From the NCBI GenBank assembly GCA_964469905.1, contig CAYXZW010000003.1, forward strand, positions 75,308 to 139,307: a stretch of 64,000 nt of DNA, given 5' to 3'. The translations under genes and the position numbers were made by a program. The stretch comes from MVRV01 sp964469905. GTDB taxonomy: Bacteria; Desulfobacterota; Syntrophia; Syntrophales; Smithellaceae. Below, piece after piece: positions 18,444 through 28,141 of the stretch (within the stretch, counting starts at the first letter, position 1; the number at the start of each line of letters is the position of its first letter). The notes beneath the pieces are model-generated. The model was not told the origin of the DNA. It did no database searches and was given only the letters and a program-made list of their open reading frames with translations.

Positions 18444-18634
18444 AATTGTTTTTAATTCCAATTCTAAATCAAGCGCTATCTTTGTTGGCGTCGTTGTCGG
18501 CTTCCTCAAGGTATAAAAATGTGCGCCTCGTTGCCTCCTCCTGGCCGCCGCGATATCATCTATGATTTATAATTGGAATATCACAGTAAGGGGGTTTTGA
18601 TAAGAACTATCTGCGGGGTTTAAGTTACGTGTCT

Positions 18635-19399
18635 TCACTTCATCCGGGCAAAGAGTATGCTGCCCAGCCAGAACATGACTACAGCAAAGAAGGTAACGAC
18701 GATAAGATTAATATAAAAGGGAAAGACATTTACATTGAGTAGTGCCCCACGGACGCCGTCCACGGCGTAGGTCAGCGGGTTGAGCTTTACCAATCCCACA
18801 AGCCATACGGGAAGCTTTTCGTCAATTGGAAAAAGTGCGCCGGAAAGGAAGAAGAGCGGAAAAACAAGAAACGCTGAAATGACCTGAAAACCCTCCAGGC
18901 TTTCCAGCAGCGAGCCGAGAGCGAGACCCATGGAAACAAGCGCAATGGATGTTAAGAATAAAATCAGGAACGCGAGCGGAATTCCCCACGGGTTAACGGA
19001 GGGAAATAGAAATGAGAATAAAAAAAGAATAATGATCTGCAACATGACATCGGTGCAGCCGCCAAGAACTTTGCCTAAAAATATGCTGATACGCGATACC
19101 GGTGCTACCAGTATGGCTTTGAGCACGTCGAGCTTGCGGTCCCAAACGATATAGAGGCCGAAGAAGACTGATCCGAAAAGAACCGACATGGTCAGCACGC
19201 CCGGATAAATATAGTCCTGATAGTTGACAGAGTTGATACTGACGCTGGCTCCTATACCTGTGCCAAACAGGAAAAGCCACATGAGAGGCTGAACGATACT
19301 GGAAATAATTCTGCTTTTTTCCCGCGAGAAGACTTTTAATTCCCGCCACCAGACCGCGTAAATTCCCGTTAATTCCTTCTGTAGCCGGTTTTTGTTCAT
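18635..19399 (-). CDS. ABC-2 type transporter permease
   Basis: A 254-residue membrane subunit of a drug/lipid/polysaccharide-type exporter. About six hydrophobic segments are visible, with the ABC-2 signature region VLGGCTDVMLQI and the late LPVWLVGLVKLNPLTYAVDGVR motif typical of DrrB/NodJ-like permeases. The open frame runs back to 19537 inside the ATPase gene, but those residues are not permease-like. The ATG at 19399, two codons before KNRLQKELTGIYAVWWREL, lies 4 bases after the ATPase stop. It pairs with the ATPase upstream. Substrate unknown. Confidence 0.92.
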   Translation of the reverse strand: MNKNRLQKELTGIYAVWWRELKVFSREKSRIISSIVQPLMWLFLFGTGIGASVSINSVNYQDYIYPGVLTMSVLFGSVFFGLYIVWDRKLDVLKAILVAPVSRISIFLGKVLGGCTDVMLQIIILFLFSFLFPSVNPWGIPLAFLILFLTSIALVSMGLALGSLLESLEGFQVISAFLVFPLFFLSGALFPIDEKLPVWLVGLVKLNPLTYAVDGVRGALLNVNVFPFYINLIVVTFFAVVMFWLGSILFARMK

Positions 19400-19403
19400 C
19401 GGT

Positions 19404-20381
19404 TTAATTTCCCCTCTGGCGGTAGCGGGCCACGGAATCAACCCAGCTGCCGGAGTCCTCGGCGGAATCTTCCCGAATATCGCGGCCGGTAAGCCTGATA
19501 AATACGTCGTTGAGTGTGGGTATTCTCGTTTCCACACAATCCACCGCAGGAATTATCGCGAGCAGTTCAGCCAGGTGGAGATGCACATCTTTCATAGTTA
19601 TTTCTATTGTGCCGTTTTTTTGATTCACTTCTTTTACGTAGGGAAGGGCTTTTATCTTTTCCACAGGCGGTTCTTTCGCCCTGATGATTGCCAGATCACC
19701 GCCCATCGATTCCTTGAGTTTGTCCGGACTATCGAGTGCTATAATCCGGCCGTGATCGATGATGCCCACGCGGTCACATACCCGTTCTGCCTCCTCCATA
19801 TAATGGGTGGTAAGTACAACCGTTGTCTGTTCTTTTTGTGCCATCTTTTTGATGTAATCCCAGATACGTTCCCGGGTCTGAGGATCAAGGCCGAGTGTCG
19901 GTTCATCCAGAAAGAGTGCCGCCGGACGGTGTAAAAGGCCACGGGCCAGTTCCAATCGGCGGCGCATACCGCCGGAGTAGCTGCGGGTCAGATCATTGCA
20001 GCGATCGGTGAGGTCTACCAGTTCCAGCATTTCCCTTATTCTTGATGCACGCAGATTATCCGGAACACCATAGAGAAGGGCATGAAGTTTGAGATTTTCG
20101 TATCCGGTAAGAACCGTGTCCAAAGTGGGATCCTGAAAAACTATACCCACCTGGCGCCTCACGCTGGCCGGGTTTTTAACAATATCGTATCCGGCAATGG
20201 AAGCACTGCCGGAAGTCGGGCGAATTATCGTACAGAGCATTCCGATGGTCGTAGTCTTGCCAGCTCCATTGGGGCCGAGCAGTCCGAATATCTCGCCTTT
20301 TTCGATATGCAAATCGATGCCGCGGACAGCCTGTATCCGGCCATAGGTTTTAGTCAGAGCATTTGTTTCAATAAGTGACAT
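19404..20381 (-). CDS. ABC transporter ATP-binding protein (DrrA/ABC-2 exporter type)
   Basis: A 325-residue nucleotide-binding subunit that powers the adjacent permease. Walker A GPNGAGKTTT (about residues 36-45), Q-loop IVFQDPTLD, signature YSGGMRRRLELA, Walker B ALFLDEPTLGLD and the switch His in LTTHYMEEAE are all present. The C-terminal ~90 residues form the extra domain common in DrrA-like ATPases (DKLKESMGGD and onward). Its stop is 4 bases from the permease start, so the two are one transcription unit. Confidence 0.95.
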   Translation of the reverse strand: MSLIETNALTKTYGRIQAVRGIDLHIEKGEIFGLLGPNGAGKTTTIGMLCTIIRPTSGSASIAGYDIVKNPASVRRQVGIVFQDPTLDTVLTGYENLKLHALLYGVPDNLRASRIREMLELVDLTDRCNDLTRSYSGGMRRRLELARGLLHRPAALFLDEPTLGLDPQTRERIWDYIKKMAQKEQTTVVLTTHYMEEAERVCDRVGIIDHGRIIALDSPDKLKESMGGDLAIIRAKEPPVEKIKALPYVKEVNQKNGTIEITMKDVHLHLAELLAIIPAVDCVETRIPTLNDVFIRLTGRDIREDSAEDSGSWVDSVARYRQRGN

Positions 20382-20393
20382 AGCTAAATTTCT

Positions 20394-21314
20394 TTATACT
20401 GATTTGGCCGGAATTTCATTTGCCGTTAAAAATTTCAATTTTCCGCAGATACAGGGAAGAGGATTTTCTTCCATATAGATATCAAAAAGTTTGGCATCAT
20501 TGTCCTGCTCGCTTTTTAAAATAATGTTGCTTTCATAGTAAATAGGAGCCTTCAGGACAATATCAAGCGCGATGGCATTTTCATTACTTGACTTTAAAAG
20601 GTATTTCAGGCTGCTGCCTAAAATCAGCAATGGTTGGACGAAATCACGCTTAAAACCGAACAAGCGGGCATATAGCTTCCAATAATGAAGCGGATTGCCG
20701 TCCCCGGATACTCTGGAAAAACGGCGGCCGATACCGCCTTGCAGAAACCAGCGGGCGGTTTCCGGAGCGTTGGGAATGGATTTGAATTGCGGGGGAGTAT
20801 AATCATTGTCCGGCATGCCGAATTTGCCGCGATAATAAAATGTCTGTGTGTTTTCCCAGACCGTTGTTCCGGAACTTTTCACAACAGACGCAATATCCAT
20901 TTCCAGGCCTTTTTCTCTGAGACGGTGTCCCGCAATTTGACAGGAAAGATCAAGGGATTCATTAATGCCAATGCGCCGGTATTGCAATACCTGCATCCGG
21001 CTATTCAATACCTGGAACAGCGATAAAGGAGCCGCTCTGTGGGCGAGTATCCTTTGCAACAGCGGGTAGATGAGTGTGAAAGGGAAGATCACGGGAAGCT
21101 TATCGCTGTTTTCTGTGCCGCAGAGACTGCTAAATTCCGCCAACCGCGCCTTATCAATGACTACTCCATTATATCTGGCCGTAATCTGGGGAAATGGTTC
21201 TCCGGCATCGAATTTACTGCTTCTGTTCAGGAAGGCAAGAAAAGCAGTCGCTTTCATCGAGGGCTGTTTGTTGAAAAATAAGTCGATTGTTTTATCCTGT
21301 GAGAATGTTTCCAT
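20394..21314 (-). CDS. MaoC-like (hydratase 2, hot-dog fold) acyl dehydratase
   Basis: A 306-residue protein with two hot-dog-like halves. The C-terminal half (~190-306) carries the hydratase-2 signature FSRVSGDGNPLHYWKLYA, matching the (R)-specific enoyl-CoA hydratase pattern with the catalytic Asp and His. The N-terminal half looks like the degenerate MaoC_dehydratase_N domain. Proteins of this form hydrate trans-2-enoyl-CoA/ACP thioesters. It ends 12 bases before the ABC ATPase start, so it may share the exporter's transcript; a lipid or polyketide-related substrate for the pair would be consistent but is inference. The ATG at 21260 (MKATAFL) is an alternative start. Confidence 0.8.
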   Translation of the reverse strand: METFSQDKTIDLFFNKQPSMKATAFLAFLNRSSKFDAGEPFPQITARYNGVVIDKARLAEFSSLCGTENSDKLPVIFPFTLIYPLLQRILAHRAAPLSLFQVLNSRMQVLQYRRIGINESLDLSCQIAGHRLREKGLEMDIASVVKSSGTTVWENTQTFYYRGKFGMPDNDYTPPQFKSIPNAPETARWFLQGGIGRRFSRVSGDGNPLHYWKLYARLFGFKRDFVQPLLILGSSLKYLLKSSNENAIALDIVLKAPIYYESNIILKSEQDNDAKLFDIYMEENPLPCICGKLKFLTANEIPAKSV

Positions 21315-21431
21315 GCACTCTGTCCACCTTCGGTCTTTATGCCGGAGTAGTTGTTGCTCAATATAAATGAAAGATGGGCAGAGTCAAGAAAAATAGCTCC
21401 GGGAGTTATATGTTAATGGTAAAAAACAGCT

Positions 21432-22229
21432 TCAGGCGTGGCGGACATTCCGACCTGATCGTTGTGCCGGGTCCTGACGATAATATTCACTCAGAACTCG
21501 ATAAAGATCCGGGGCGTGCTTAATCATTAATCGGGGTTGATCGAAAAAATGTTCGGTAGCAACAGCGAAAAATTCGACTTCGTTTAAGGCGCCGTAGGCA
21601 TTAAGGAATGTATTCTTGCCCTGTTGTACTTCCTTCTGGAGCCTCAGATATTCACGGGAACAAGTCTGTGCCCAGTCGCGGTATTCAGCGCGGCTGCGCA
21701 GAGAGGGAGTGCCGTCGGCAGCGCCGTCGAGCATATCCAGTTTGTGGGCAAACTCATGATAGACAACATTGTATCCCGACTCCGGATGACGGCTGCCGTG
21801 CAGAACTTCATCCCAAACGAGAATAAGAGGCCCCTGCTCGAAGGCTTCCCCGACAATGGGAGACTGAGGTTCCAGGGGCTCAAGGGTAGTCTCGAAGAAA
21901 GCAAGCTTACGTTCGGGGAGAATAACGGTAGAGGGATAGACGATAATTGTTTCTACATTTTCATAGTAGTTATGGGGCAGGTTCAGGATCAACAGACACG
22001 CCTGAGCGGAGATGGTGACGCGAATTTCATCGGTCAATTCCAGACCGCCGCAGCCTTCCCAGTCTTTTTCCGCTATGAATACCTGGATAAGCGCTCGCAA
22101 ACGAGTGCGCTCGGTATCTGTCAGCAGACAGTAATGGGCAACATTATGCTGTAAGATTTCTTCCCAGGCGGGAGGAAACGGCCCATCCAGCAGCTTCTTG
22201 CGGCGGCGGTTGGCAAGCCATTGTAACAT
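21432..22229 (-). CDS. mtfA: MtfA-type zinc metallopeptidase (M90 family)
   Basis: A 265-residue cytoplasmic peptidase of the M90 family. E. coli MtfA binds the Mlc repressor and so affects glucose uptake; whether that applies here is unknown. The zinc motif HEFAH (HExxH) in NVVYHEFAHKLDMLDG is at about residues 160-164. The N-terminal motif FPPAWEEILQHNVAHYCLL and the LVWDEVLHGSRHPESGYN segment are characteristic. The length matches the family. It is transcribed alone or with the upstream lipoprotein gene, 86 bases away. Confidence 0.92.
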   Translation of the reverse strand: MLQWLANRRRKKLLDGPFPPAWEEILQHNVAHYCLLTDTERTRLRALIQVFIAEKDWEGCGGLELTDEIRVTISAQACLLILNLPHNYYENVETIIVYPSTVILPERKLAFFETTLEPLEPQSPIVGEAFEQGPLILVWDEVLHGSRHPESGYNVVYHEFAHKLDMLDGAADGTPSLRSRAEYRDWAQTCSREYLRLQKEVQQGKNTFLNAYGALNEVEFFAVATEHFFDQPRLMIKHAPDLYRVLSEYYRQDPAQRSGRNVRHA

Positions 22230-22315
22230 GTCGTTTCCTTATGCTTTATTCATAAGCCGAATTTCCGCAATTCTTTCAGCCGCCGGCATCGGCAGCGCTT
22301 GATGGAGAAGCGGAA

Positions 22316-24208
22316 TTACTGCAATATCATCCGGAACGGCGAGGGAGGAATAAATTCGCCGGGCTGAGCTTTAATCTTTGTGCTGAAAGGTTTGCAGCCG
22401 TCAGCAGCAATTTCCAGATCATACTCACCTGCCGGAACATCGAAAAAAGCAAATGAATTTTTAAATGCATAATCCCGGGAGGATAGAAACGTCGCCAGTA
22501 CCTCCCGGTCACGCATTGCATTGGCGGGGGCGAGCGTCCGCGTAATGCCGTTGCCTGTCAATTTAATAGCGCGTAGTTTCACCTGCTCGGGCAATTCTTT
22601 ATCAAATCCCCAATAACTATCGTCGGCGGATGCTGTGGCAGCAATAATGCCGGCAACCATTCCCTGTGGCTTTAATGTAAATCGCGCTTCGGCAATTTTA
22701 CCGGGTTTTATATCCAGTGTTATTTTATCCGGTTCAGTTTTAAAACCTAAAGCACAGAGACTTACATCATATTTTTTGGGTACAATCGCCCCTGTCTCCT
22801 GCTGTGTCAGAAAGGGATTTATTTTGAGTTGTGTTTCTTTTTCCTCGGTTCCGGTCGGGGCCAGAACCAGAGCCATCTGCGAAGGGATTTTTACATTCGG
22901 CGGATCAAAGGAATGTTCAACATGCACATAGCCTTTGGAATGGGCATAAGTTTTTCCTCTGTTTTTTTCCGTATGGACCAGAATTGATTTAAACTGGACC
23001 ATCATCTCCGGGCTGGAAAGAATGCTGACATGGTCTTCATTAAGGCCGGAAACTTTAAGGGCATCGGCCTGCGCTCTTAAATCCAGCATGCTTTCCAGAG
23101 TAACTGTATTGTCATTGTTGGGCCGAAACAAACTGCCCCCGCCCTTATGGCCGAAAAACAAATAGTAATGTATTGAGGGGTCAATTTTTGTGGCAAACAT
23201 CCGCTGGATGAATTCGCTGTCCGGGACCACATCTTTCCAACTGGGAATTACTGCCGGGGAGTTATCGACACCTGTCTTTGCTCGCGCCTCTCCACCCCAG
23301 GGTGTAGAAATCGAAACAAAAAGCTTCAATGCATGGTGGAAGTTATCCTTTTCGATAATGGCAGAGCGTGATACCAGCCCTCCCATGCTGTGCGCGACAA
23401 GATACAGAGATTCGAATTGATATTTCCTGTAGAGGTCGTAAAGCTTTGTGCGCAGCAGGAAAGATGTCGTGTCCAAACGCGCACCCGATGGATAATAGAA
23501 AATCCAGGGCTGATAGCGCGAACGGTCAAGATTATTGATAAAATGAAGCCAGTCCTGAGGTGAGCCCGCTGCACCGTGAACGAAAAGGATCGGGGTCTTT
23601 TGGGAATCATAAGGTTCTATAAAAAAAATATTACACCCGGTCTGTTTAAAGAATTCCAGCGGTGTCCAGAAACCGTTCAGACCATTTTCAGCGGAAAATG
23701 CCGGATCATTGAGGCTTGCTAAAGTGCCCGCTGATGTATACGGTTTTCTTTTTCCGCCGGAAAATTCAACCAGCATATTGGCAAAAGAAGAAACCGGCTG
23801 TTTTGTTTGTGGCGCCAGAATAATATCCAGCCCGAAGACACCACCACCCATCTGCGTTTTCACTTTAGCGGGCCTTCCGTAGTAACCGGCTAATTCGCTC
23901 TGATTGCAAGAGAAATCGCCGTTTACATCTTCGAAGGCAAAGAGTTCGTAATTCCCGTCCTGAACTAGCAATTCGTATTGGCCGGGCTCAGACAATACAG
24001 TGTAATCGGCAACAGTGATAATGCCTTTATTATTGCTATAAGCGACGACCACGATGGGTTTTTTCAAGGGAGAAGGGCTGATGATTTCGCCAAAGAGCAG
24101 ACAGGAATCTTTCGAAAACTGAACATCCTCCCGCAACTTGACCAGCGCGCAGCCATTCAGGCTCCAGATGATCATAATCAGGATAGAGATACTGACAAAT
24201 CTTCTCAT
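22316..24208 (-). CDS. Lipoprotein alpha/beta hydrolase (putative lipase/esterase)
   Basis: A 630-residue predicted lipoprotein. The start at 24208 is chosen because GGAGG (24216-24220 on the complementary strand) precedes it by 7 bases and it yields a signal peptide with lipobox LNGC (Cys19 in this numbering). A beta-rich region follows (~30-180), then an alpha/beta hydrolase with the oxyanion-type FVHGAAGSPQDW and nucleophile elbow VAHSMGG (Ser about 274). The last ~200 residues look like carboxypeptidase-regulatory/Ig-like beta domains (PAGEYDLEIAADG at the end). It is probably anchored in the outer or inner membrane and faces the periplasm. Substrate unknown. Confidence 0.82.
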   Translation of the reverse strand: MRRFVSISILIMIIWSLNGCALVKLREDVQFSKDSCLLFGEIISPSPLKKPIVVVAYSNNKGIITVADYTVLSEPGQYELLVQDGNYELFAFEDVNGDFSCNQSELAGYYGRPAKVKTQMGGGVFGLDIILAPQTKQPVSSFANMLVEFSGGKRKPYTSAGTLASLNDPAFSAENGLNGFWTPLEFFKQTGCNIFFIEPYDSQKTPILFVHGAAGSPQDWLHFINNLDRSRYQPWIFYYPSGARLDTTSFLLRTKLYDLYRKYQFESLYLVAHSMGGLVSRSAIIEKDNFHHALKLFVSISTPWGGEARAKTGVDNSPAVIPSWKDVVPDSEFIQRMFATKIDPSIHYYLFFGHKGGGSLFRPNNDNTVTLESMLDLRAQADALKVSGLNEDHVSILSSPEMMVQFKSILVHTEKNRGKTYAHSKGYVHVEHSFDPPNVKIPSQMALVLAPTGTEEKETQLKINPFLTQQETGAIVPKKYDVSLCALGFKTEPDKITLDIKPGKIAEARFTLKPQGMVAGIIAATASADDSYWGFDKELPEQVKLRAIKLTGNGITRTLAPANAMRDREVLATFLSSRDYAFKNSFAFFDVPAGEYDLEIAADGCKPFSTKIKAQPGEFIPPSPFRMILQ

Positions 24209-24747
24209 CTTTAGACCTCCTAAACCGGTAAACACTAAAAGGTTGTTATACCAAGCAGTATTCAAACGTTAACTTTGCCGACAGCTTCTATAGTAAGTAT
24301 CATAGACATTACCAGAATAAGTTTATCTAAACAAGATTTACTGGTTGGAACCAGGGTTTGTCTGTCAAGGGAGTAGCATTAGCAAGAGAATCCCGGTGAG
24401 CCGTTGTGATCACATCAGGGCGGGAATTACGGGGAGAATATGCTTAGTTAATCAAGCCCCGTAGCATTTTTTCATTTCCATTTTACCAGCATAATTCCCG
24501 GAAGAAATCTTCTAGTTAATCAAAAATGCTTAAAATATTCCTTGACAAAGGTTGGTGTCGGGAGTAATCCCTATCAAAACGCTAGTATATAAACAAAAGT
24601 CAGTAAATCAATGAAAATATTTGCAAGATCAAGGTACAGAGTGGGTCCGACGCCGGTGCAGAGAAATTGTGTTTGGCGGATTTGGTCAGGATGCGCCACG
24701 TAAAATGCCAAACAACATCATGAGAAATATTTGAACGGAATTAGTTA
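24209..24747 (+). other. Long leader/intergenic region before mnmA with hairpins and a promoter-like site
   Basis: About 540 bases without a gene, between divergently transcribed genes. Inverted repeats: TACGGGG (24428-24434) with CCCCGTA (24457-24463), followed shortly by six T (terminator-like on the + strand), and GTTTGGC (24671-24677) with GCCAAAC (24707-24713). The 11-mer TAGTTAATCAA occurs twice (24446-24456 and 24513-24523). TTGACA at 24542-24547 is a perfect -35, though its -10 (TAATCC, 24565-24570) is weak. I could not match it to a known riboswitch. Confidence 0.4.
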
Positions 24748-25836
24748 ATGGATGCAGCCAGCAATGTGGGAAATAAGAAAGTTTTTGTCGCCATGAGCGG
24801 TGGTGTCGATTCTTCGGCGGCAGCTTTTTTACTCAAAGATGCAGGCTATGATGTGACCGGTGTAACGATGTGCCTGAGGATTCGACAAGATCAGGACAGT
24901 ACGCGCTGTTGCGGTCTTGATGCCATTGATGATGCCAAACGCGTTTGCGATCAATTGCAGATTGAGCATCATGTTTTTGATTTACAAAAAGAAATGGAAG
25001 AGCGCGTCATTGCTAAATTTGCGGCTGAATACCAGCGTGGCCGGACACCGAATCCCTGCATAGACTGCAATCGTTATCTGAAGTTCGGTACTCTTTTGAG
25101 TAAAGCCCGCAGTAAAGGGTTTGATTATTTAGCCACCGGCCATTATGCCCGGCTGAAAAAGCAAGGCGATGAATGTCATTTGCTGCGCCCTAAAGACAGA
25201 AATAAAGACCAGACGTATTTTCTTTATCCGATTAAGGCCGCCGATTTATCTTCTATCCTTTTCCCTTTAGGAGGATTGGATAAAGAGGAAGTCCGCACTT
25301 TGACCAAAAAAGCCGGCTTGCATGTGGCGCATAAAGCGGAAAGTCAGGATATTTGTTTTGTTACCCAGAGCAGTTACGGACAGTTTTTTCAAGAGCGCAA
25401 TCTACCTTCCGTCGCCGGCGACATTGTGGATAGGGCAGGCCGGATTTTAGGCAAGCACAAGGGAGTTATTTATTATACCATCGGCCAGCGGGGAGGTTTA
25501 GGTATCAGCGCCAGGACTCCTCTTTATGTATTGGAAATTGATGCCGGGAAGAGCAGAATTATTGTGGGTGAAAAAGAAGATCTATATTCAATAGGTCTTA
25601 TTGCCGGAGACATTAATCTTTTGACTGCTGATTTACCCGGTGAAGTGGAAGCGAAGATCCGCTACCGAAAAAAACCGGTGTGCTGTTCAGTCCAAAAAGA
25701 TGGTGAGAAAATAAAAGTTATTTTTCAGGAAGCCCAGGAGGCGATTACACCGGGACAGGCTGTTGTCCTCTATGCCGGAGATAGAGTGATGGGAGGCGGC
25801 ACAATAGAGGAAGTAATCAAGACCGTTAAATCTTAA
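24748..25836 (+). CDS. mnmA: tRNA-specific 2-thiouridylase MnmA
   Basis: Adenylates and thiolates U34 of tRNA Lys, Glu and Gln using sulfur relayed from a cysteine desulfurase. The 362 residues show the PP-loop MSGGVDSS at the N-terminus. The catalytic Cys pair can be placed in NPCIDCNRYLKFG (~residue 107) and SQDICFV (~residue 206), with TGHYARL and DQTYFLY between. The C-terminal beta barrel (PGQAVVLYAGDRVMGGGTI) is normal. The upstream ribosome site is weak (GGAA). It heads a sulfur-related run mnmA-metY-cysK, with only 11 bases to metY. Confidence 0.96.
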   Translation: MDAASNVGNKKVFVAMSGGVDSSAAAFLLKDAGYDVTGVTMCLRIRQDQDSTRCCGLDAIDDAKRVCDQLQIEHHVFDLQKEMEERVIAKFAAEYQRGRTPNPCIDCNRYLKFGTLLSKARSKGFDYLATGHYARLKKQGDECHLLRPKDRNKDQTYFLYPIKAADLSSILFPLGGLDKEEVRTLTKKAGLHVAHKAESQDICFVTQSSYGQFFQERNLPSVAGDIVDRAGRILGKHKGVIYYTIGQRGGLGISARTPLYVLEIDAGKSRIIVGEKEDLYSIGLIAGDINLLTADLPGEVEAKIRYRKKPVCCSVQKDGEKIKVIFQEAQEAITPGQAVVLYAGDRVMGGGTIEEVIKTVKS

Positions 25837-25847
25837 GGAGAATCGCT

Positions 25848-27140
25848 ATGACCAAGTTCGACCGTCAATTAAGAATCGAAACTTTAACTTTACATGGAGG
25901 GCAGGAAGCCGATCCGTCAACTGGTTCACGCGCCGTTCCCATTTACCAAACCACATCTTATCAGTTTAAGGATACCGATCATGCGGCTTCGCTTTTCGGG
26001 CTGACGGAATTCGGCAATATCTATACGCGGCTGATGAATCCTACCACGGATGTACTGGAGAAGAGAATGGCTCTGCTCGATGGTGGAGTAGGTGCGCTGG
26101 CATTAGCCAGCGGCCAATCGGCCATTACGATCTCTCTGCTTAATATTGCCAGAGCAGGCGATGAAATTGTCTCAGCGGATAATCTTTACGGTGGGACATA
26201 CACGTTGTTTCATTATACTTTTCCGCGCCTGGGCATCAAAGTAAACTTTGTGAAATCCAATGATTTGCAGGCGCTGGAGGCGGCCATTACGCCGAAGACC
26301 AAAGCGATTTACGCGGAATCCATTGGCAATCCGAAGCTGAATGTGGCCGACCTGGAAGGTATCGCCGCAATTGCCCACAAACACGGCATTGCATTTGTAC
26401 TTGATAATACGGTTTCGCCTTACATTTTGCGGCCTTTTGATTTCGGTGTGGATATAATTGTTTATTCGGCAACTAAATTTATCGGCGGGCATGGCACCTC
26501 ACTCGGAGGTATCATTGTTGACTCCGGAAAGTTTGACTGGACTTACGGCAATTATCCTCTGATTGCTGAACCTGATCCCAGTTACCATGGGCTGAATTTT
26601 GTCGAGGCCCTGAAGCCGATGGGTAACCTGGCTTATATTCTTAAAGCGCGGGTTACCCTGTTGCGTGATTTGGGTCCGGCGCTGTCACCGTTTAACTCAT
26701 TCTTGTTTTTGCAGGGATTGGAAACATTGCATTTACGTATGCCTAGGCATACCGAAAATGCGCTGGCGGTGGCGCAGTATCTGGAGAAACACCCCAAAGT
26801 CAGTTGGATAAATTATCCCGGTCTGCCATCCAGCCCGGAAAAAGCCCGAGCGGCAAAGTATCTGCCCAAAGGTGCCGGCGCAATTATCGGATTCGGCATT
26901 AAAGACGGAATAGAGGCGGGAAAGAAATTTATCAATTCGCTCCAACTGATTTCTCATTTGGCCAATATCGGCGATGCGAAGACTCTGGCGATTCATCCGG
27001 CTTCCACAACACATTCGCAACTCTCACCGGAAGAACAATTTGCTACAGGAGTCACTACGGATTTTATTCGCCTTTCTATCGGCATCGAACATATTGATGA
27101 TATTGTGGCGGATATTGAGCAGGCTCTGGAAAAGACATAA
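25848..27140 (+). CDS. metY: O-acetylhomoserine aminocarboxypropyltransferase (O-acetylhomoserine sulfhydrylase family)
   Basis: PLP enzyme of the Cys/Met metabolism family that makes homocysteine from O-acetylhomoserine and sulfide, or cysteine from O-acetylserine. At 430 residues it has the longer MetY-type length. Visible are the N-terminal TLHGGQEADPSTGSRAVPIYQTTSY signature segment (written here only as a landmark near residues 13-37), DNTVSPYILRPF, and the PLP lysine in YSATKFIGGHGT. The C-terminal HPASTTHSQL is typical. AAGGAG precedes the ATG. It lies between mnmA and cysK, consistent with sulfide assimilation. Confidence 0.93.
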   Translation: MTKFDRQLRIETLTLHGGQEADPSTGSRAVPIYQTTSYQFKDTDHAASLFGLTEFGNIYTRLMNPTTDVLEKRMALLDGGVGALALASGQSAITISLLNIARAGDEIVSADNLYGGTYTLFHYTFPRLGIKVNFVKSNDLQALEAAITPKTKAIYAESIGNPKLNVADLEGIAAIAHKHGIAFVLDNTVSPYILRPFDFGVDIIVYSATKFIGGHGTSLGGIIVDSGKFDWTYGNYPLIAEPDPSYHGLNFVEALKPMGNLAYILKARVTLLRDLGPALSPFNSFLFLQGLETLHLRMPRHTENALAVAQYLEKHPKVSWINYPGLPSSPEKARAAKYLPKGAGAIIGFGIKDGIEAGKKFINSLQLISHLANIGDAKTLAIHPASTTHSQLSPEEQFATGVTTDFIRLSIGIEHIDDIVADIEQALEKT

Positions 27141-27154
27141 AAAGGAGATGGCAG

Positions 27155-28114
27155 ATGGAAAAAATATTTGCAGATAATTCGCAGTCAATTGGTAATACGC
27201 CTCTGGTGAGGATCAATCATATAACTCAGGGGGCAAAGGCCAACGTTCTGGCTAAAATAGAAGGGCGTAACCCTGCCTATTCCGTCAAGTGCCGCATTGG
27301 TGCCGCCATGATCTGGGATGCCGAGAAAAAGGGATTGCTGAAGCCCGGGGTGGAAATTATCGAGCCAACCAGCGGTAACACGGGCATTGCACTAGCATAT
27401 GTCGCGGCAGCACGCGGCTACAAGCTTACCCTGACCATGCCGGAAACCATGAGCATCGAACGGCGACGCGTTCTAGCCGCTTTTGGGGCGAATCTGATTT
27501 TGACTCCCGGGTTGGAAGGTATGAAAGGGGCGATTAATAAGGCGGAAGAGCTTGCCGCCGCCGATCCGCAGAAATATTTCCTGCCGCAGCAGTTTAAAAA
27601 TCCGGCTAATCCGGCAATTCATGAAAAAACCACCGGGCCGGAAATCTGGAACGACACCGATGGAGCGGTAGATGTAATTGTGGCGGGCGTCGGCACCGGC
27701 GGAACGATTTCAGGTATCTCGCGCTACATTAAAAAAACAACGAAAAAGAAGATTATTTCGGTGGCGGTGGAACCGAAAGAAAGTCCGATCATTACGCAAA
27801 AACTGGCCGGGCAGGAATTAAAGCCTTCACCGCACAAGATTCAGGGCATCGGCGCCGGATTTATTCCCGATAATCTTGATTTGTCCGTAGTGGACCGTGC
27901 GGAGCTGGTGGATAGCGCTGAGGCGGTAGACTACGCCCGCAGATTGGCACGGGAAGAGGGAATACTGGTAGGCATTTCCAGCGGGGCAGCTGCCGCAGTT
28001 GCTATACGACTGGCGAAGCTCGATGAATTTGCCGGAAAAACAATAGTTGTCATTTTCCCCGATGCCGGTGAGCGTTACCTCTCTACCGTTTTGTTCGAAG
28101 GAATAGGAGTCTGA
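27155..28114 (+). CDS. cysK: Cysteine synthase A (O-acetylserine sulfhydrylase)
   Basis: PLP enzyme making L-cysteine from O-acetylserine and sulfide. The 319 residues include the PLP-lysine loop NPAYSVKCRIG, the substrate loop PTSGNTGIALA, the phosphate-binding GTGGTISG and the C-terminal GISSGAAAAVA. All are typical of CysK rather than of cystathionine beta-synthase. AAGGAG precedes the ATG, 14 bases after metY, so all three sulfur genes probably form an operon. Confidence 0.96.
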   Translation: MEKIFADNSQSIGNTPLVRINHITQGAKANVLAKIEGRNPAYSVKCRIGAAMIWDAEKKGLLKPGVEIIEPTSGNTGIALAYVAAARGYKLTLTMPETMSIERRRVLAAFGANLILTPGLEGMKGAINKAEELAAADPQKYFLPQQFKNPANPAIHEKTTGPEIWNDTDGAVDVIVAGVGTGGTISGISRYIKKTTKKKIISVAVEPKESPIITQKLAGQELKPSPHKIQGIGAGFIPDNLDLSVVDRAELVDSAEAVDYARRLAREEGILVGISSGAAAAVAIRLAKLDEFAGKTIVVIFPDAGERYLSTVLFEGIGV

Positions 28115-28141
28115 TCTGGTAATAGAGATGTCATAATATTA

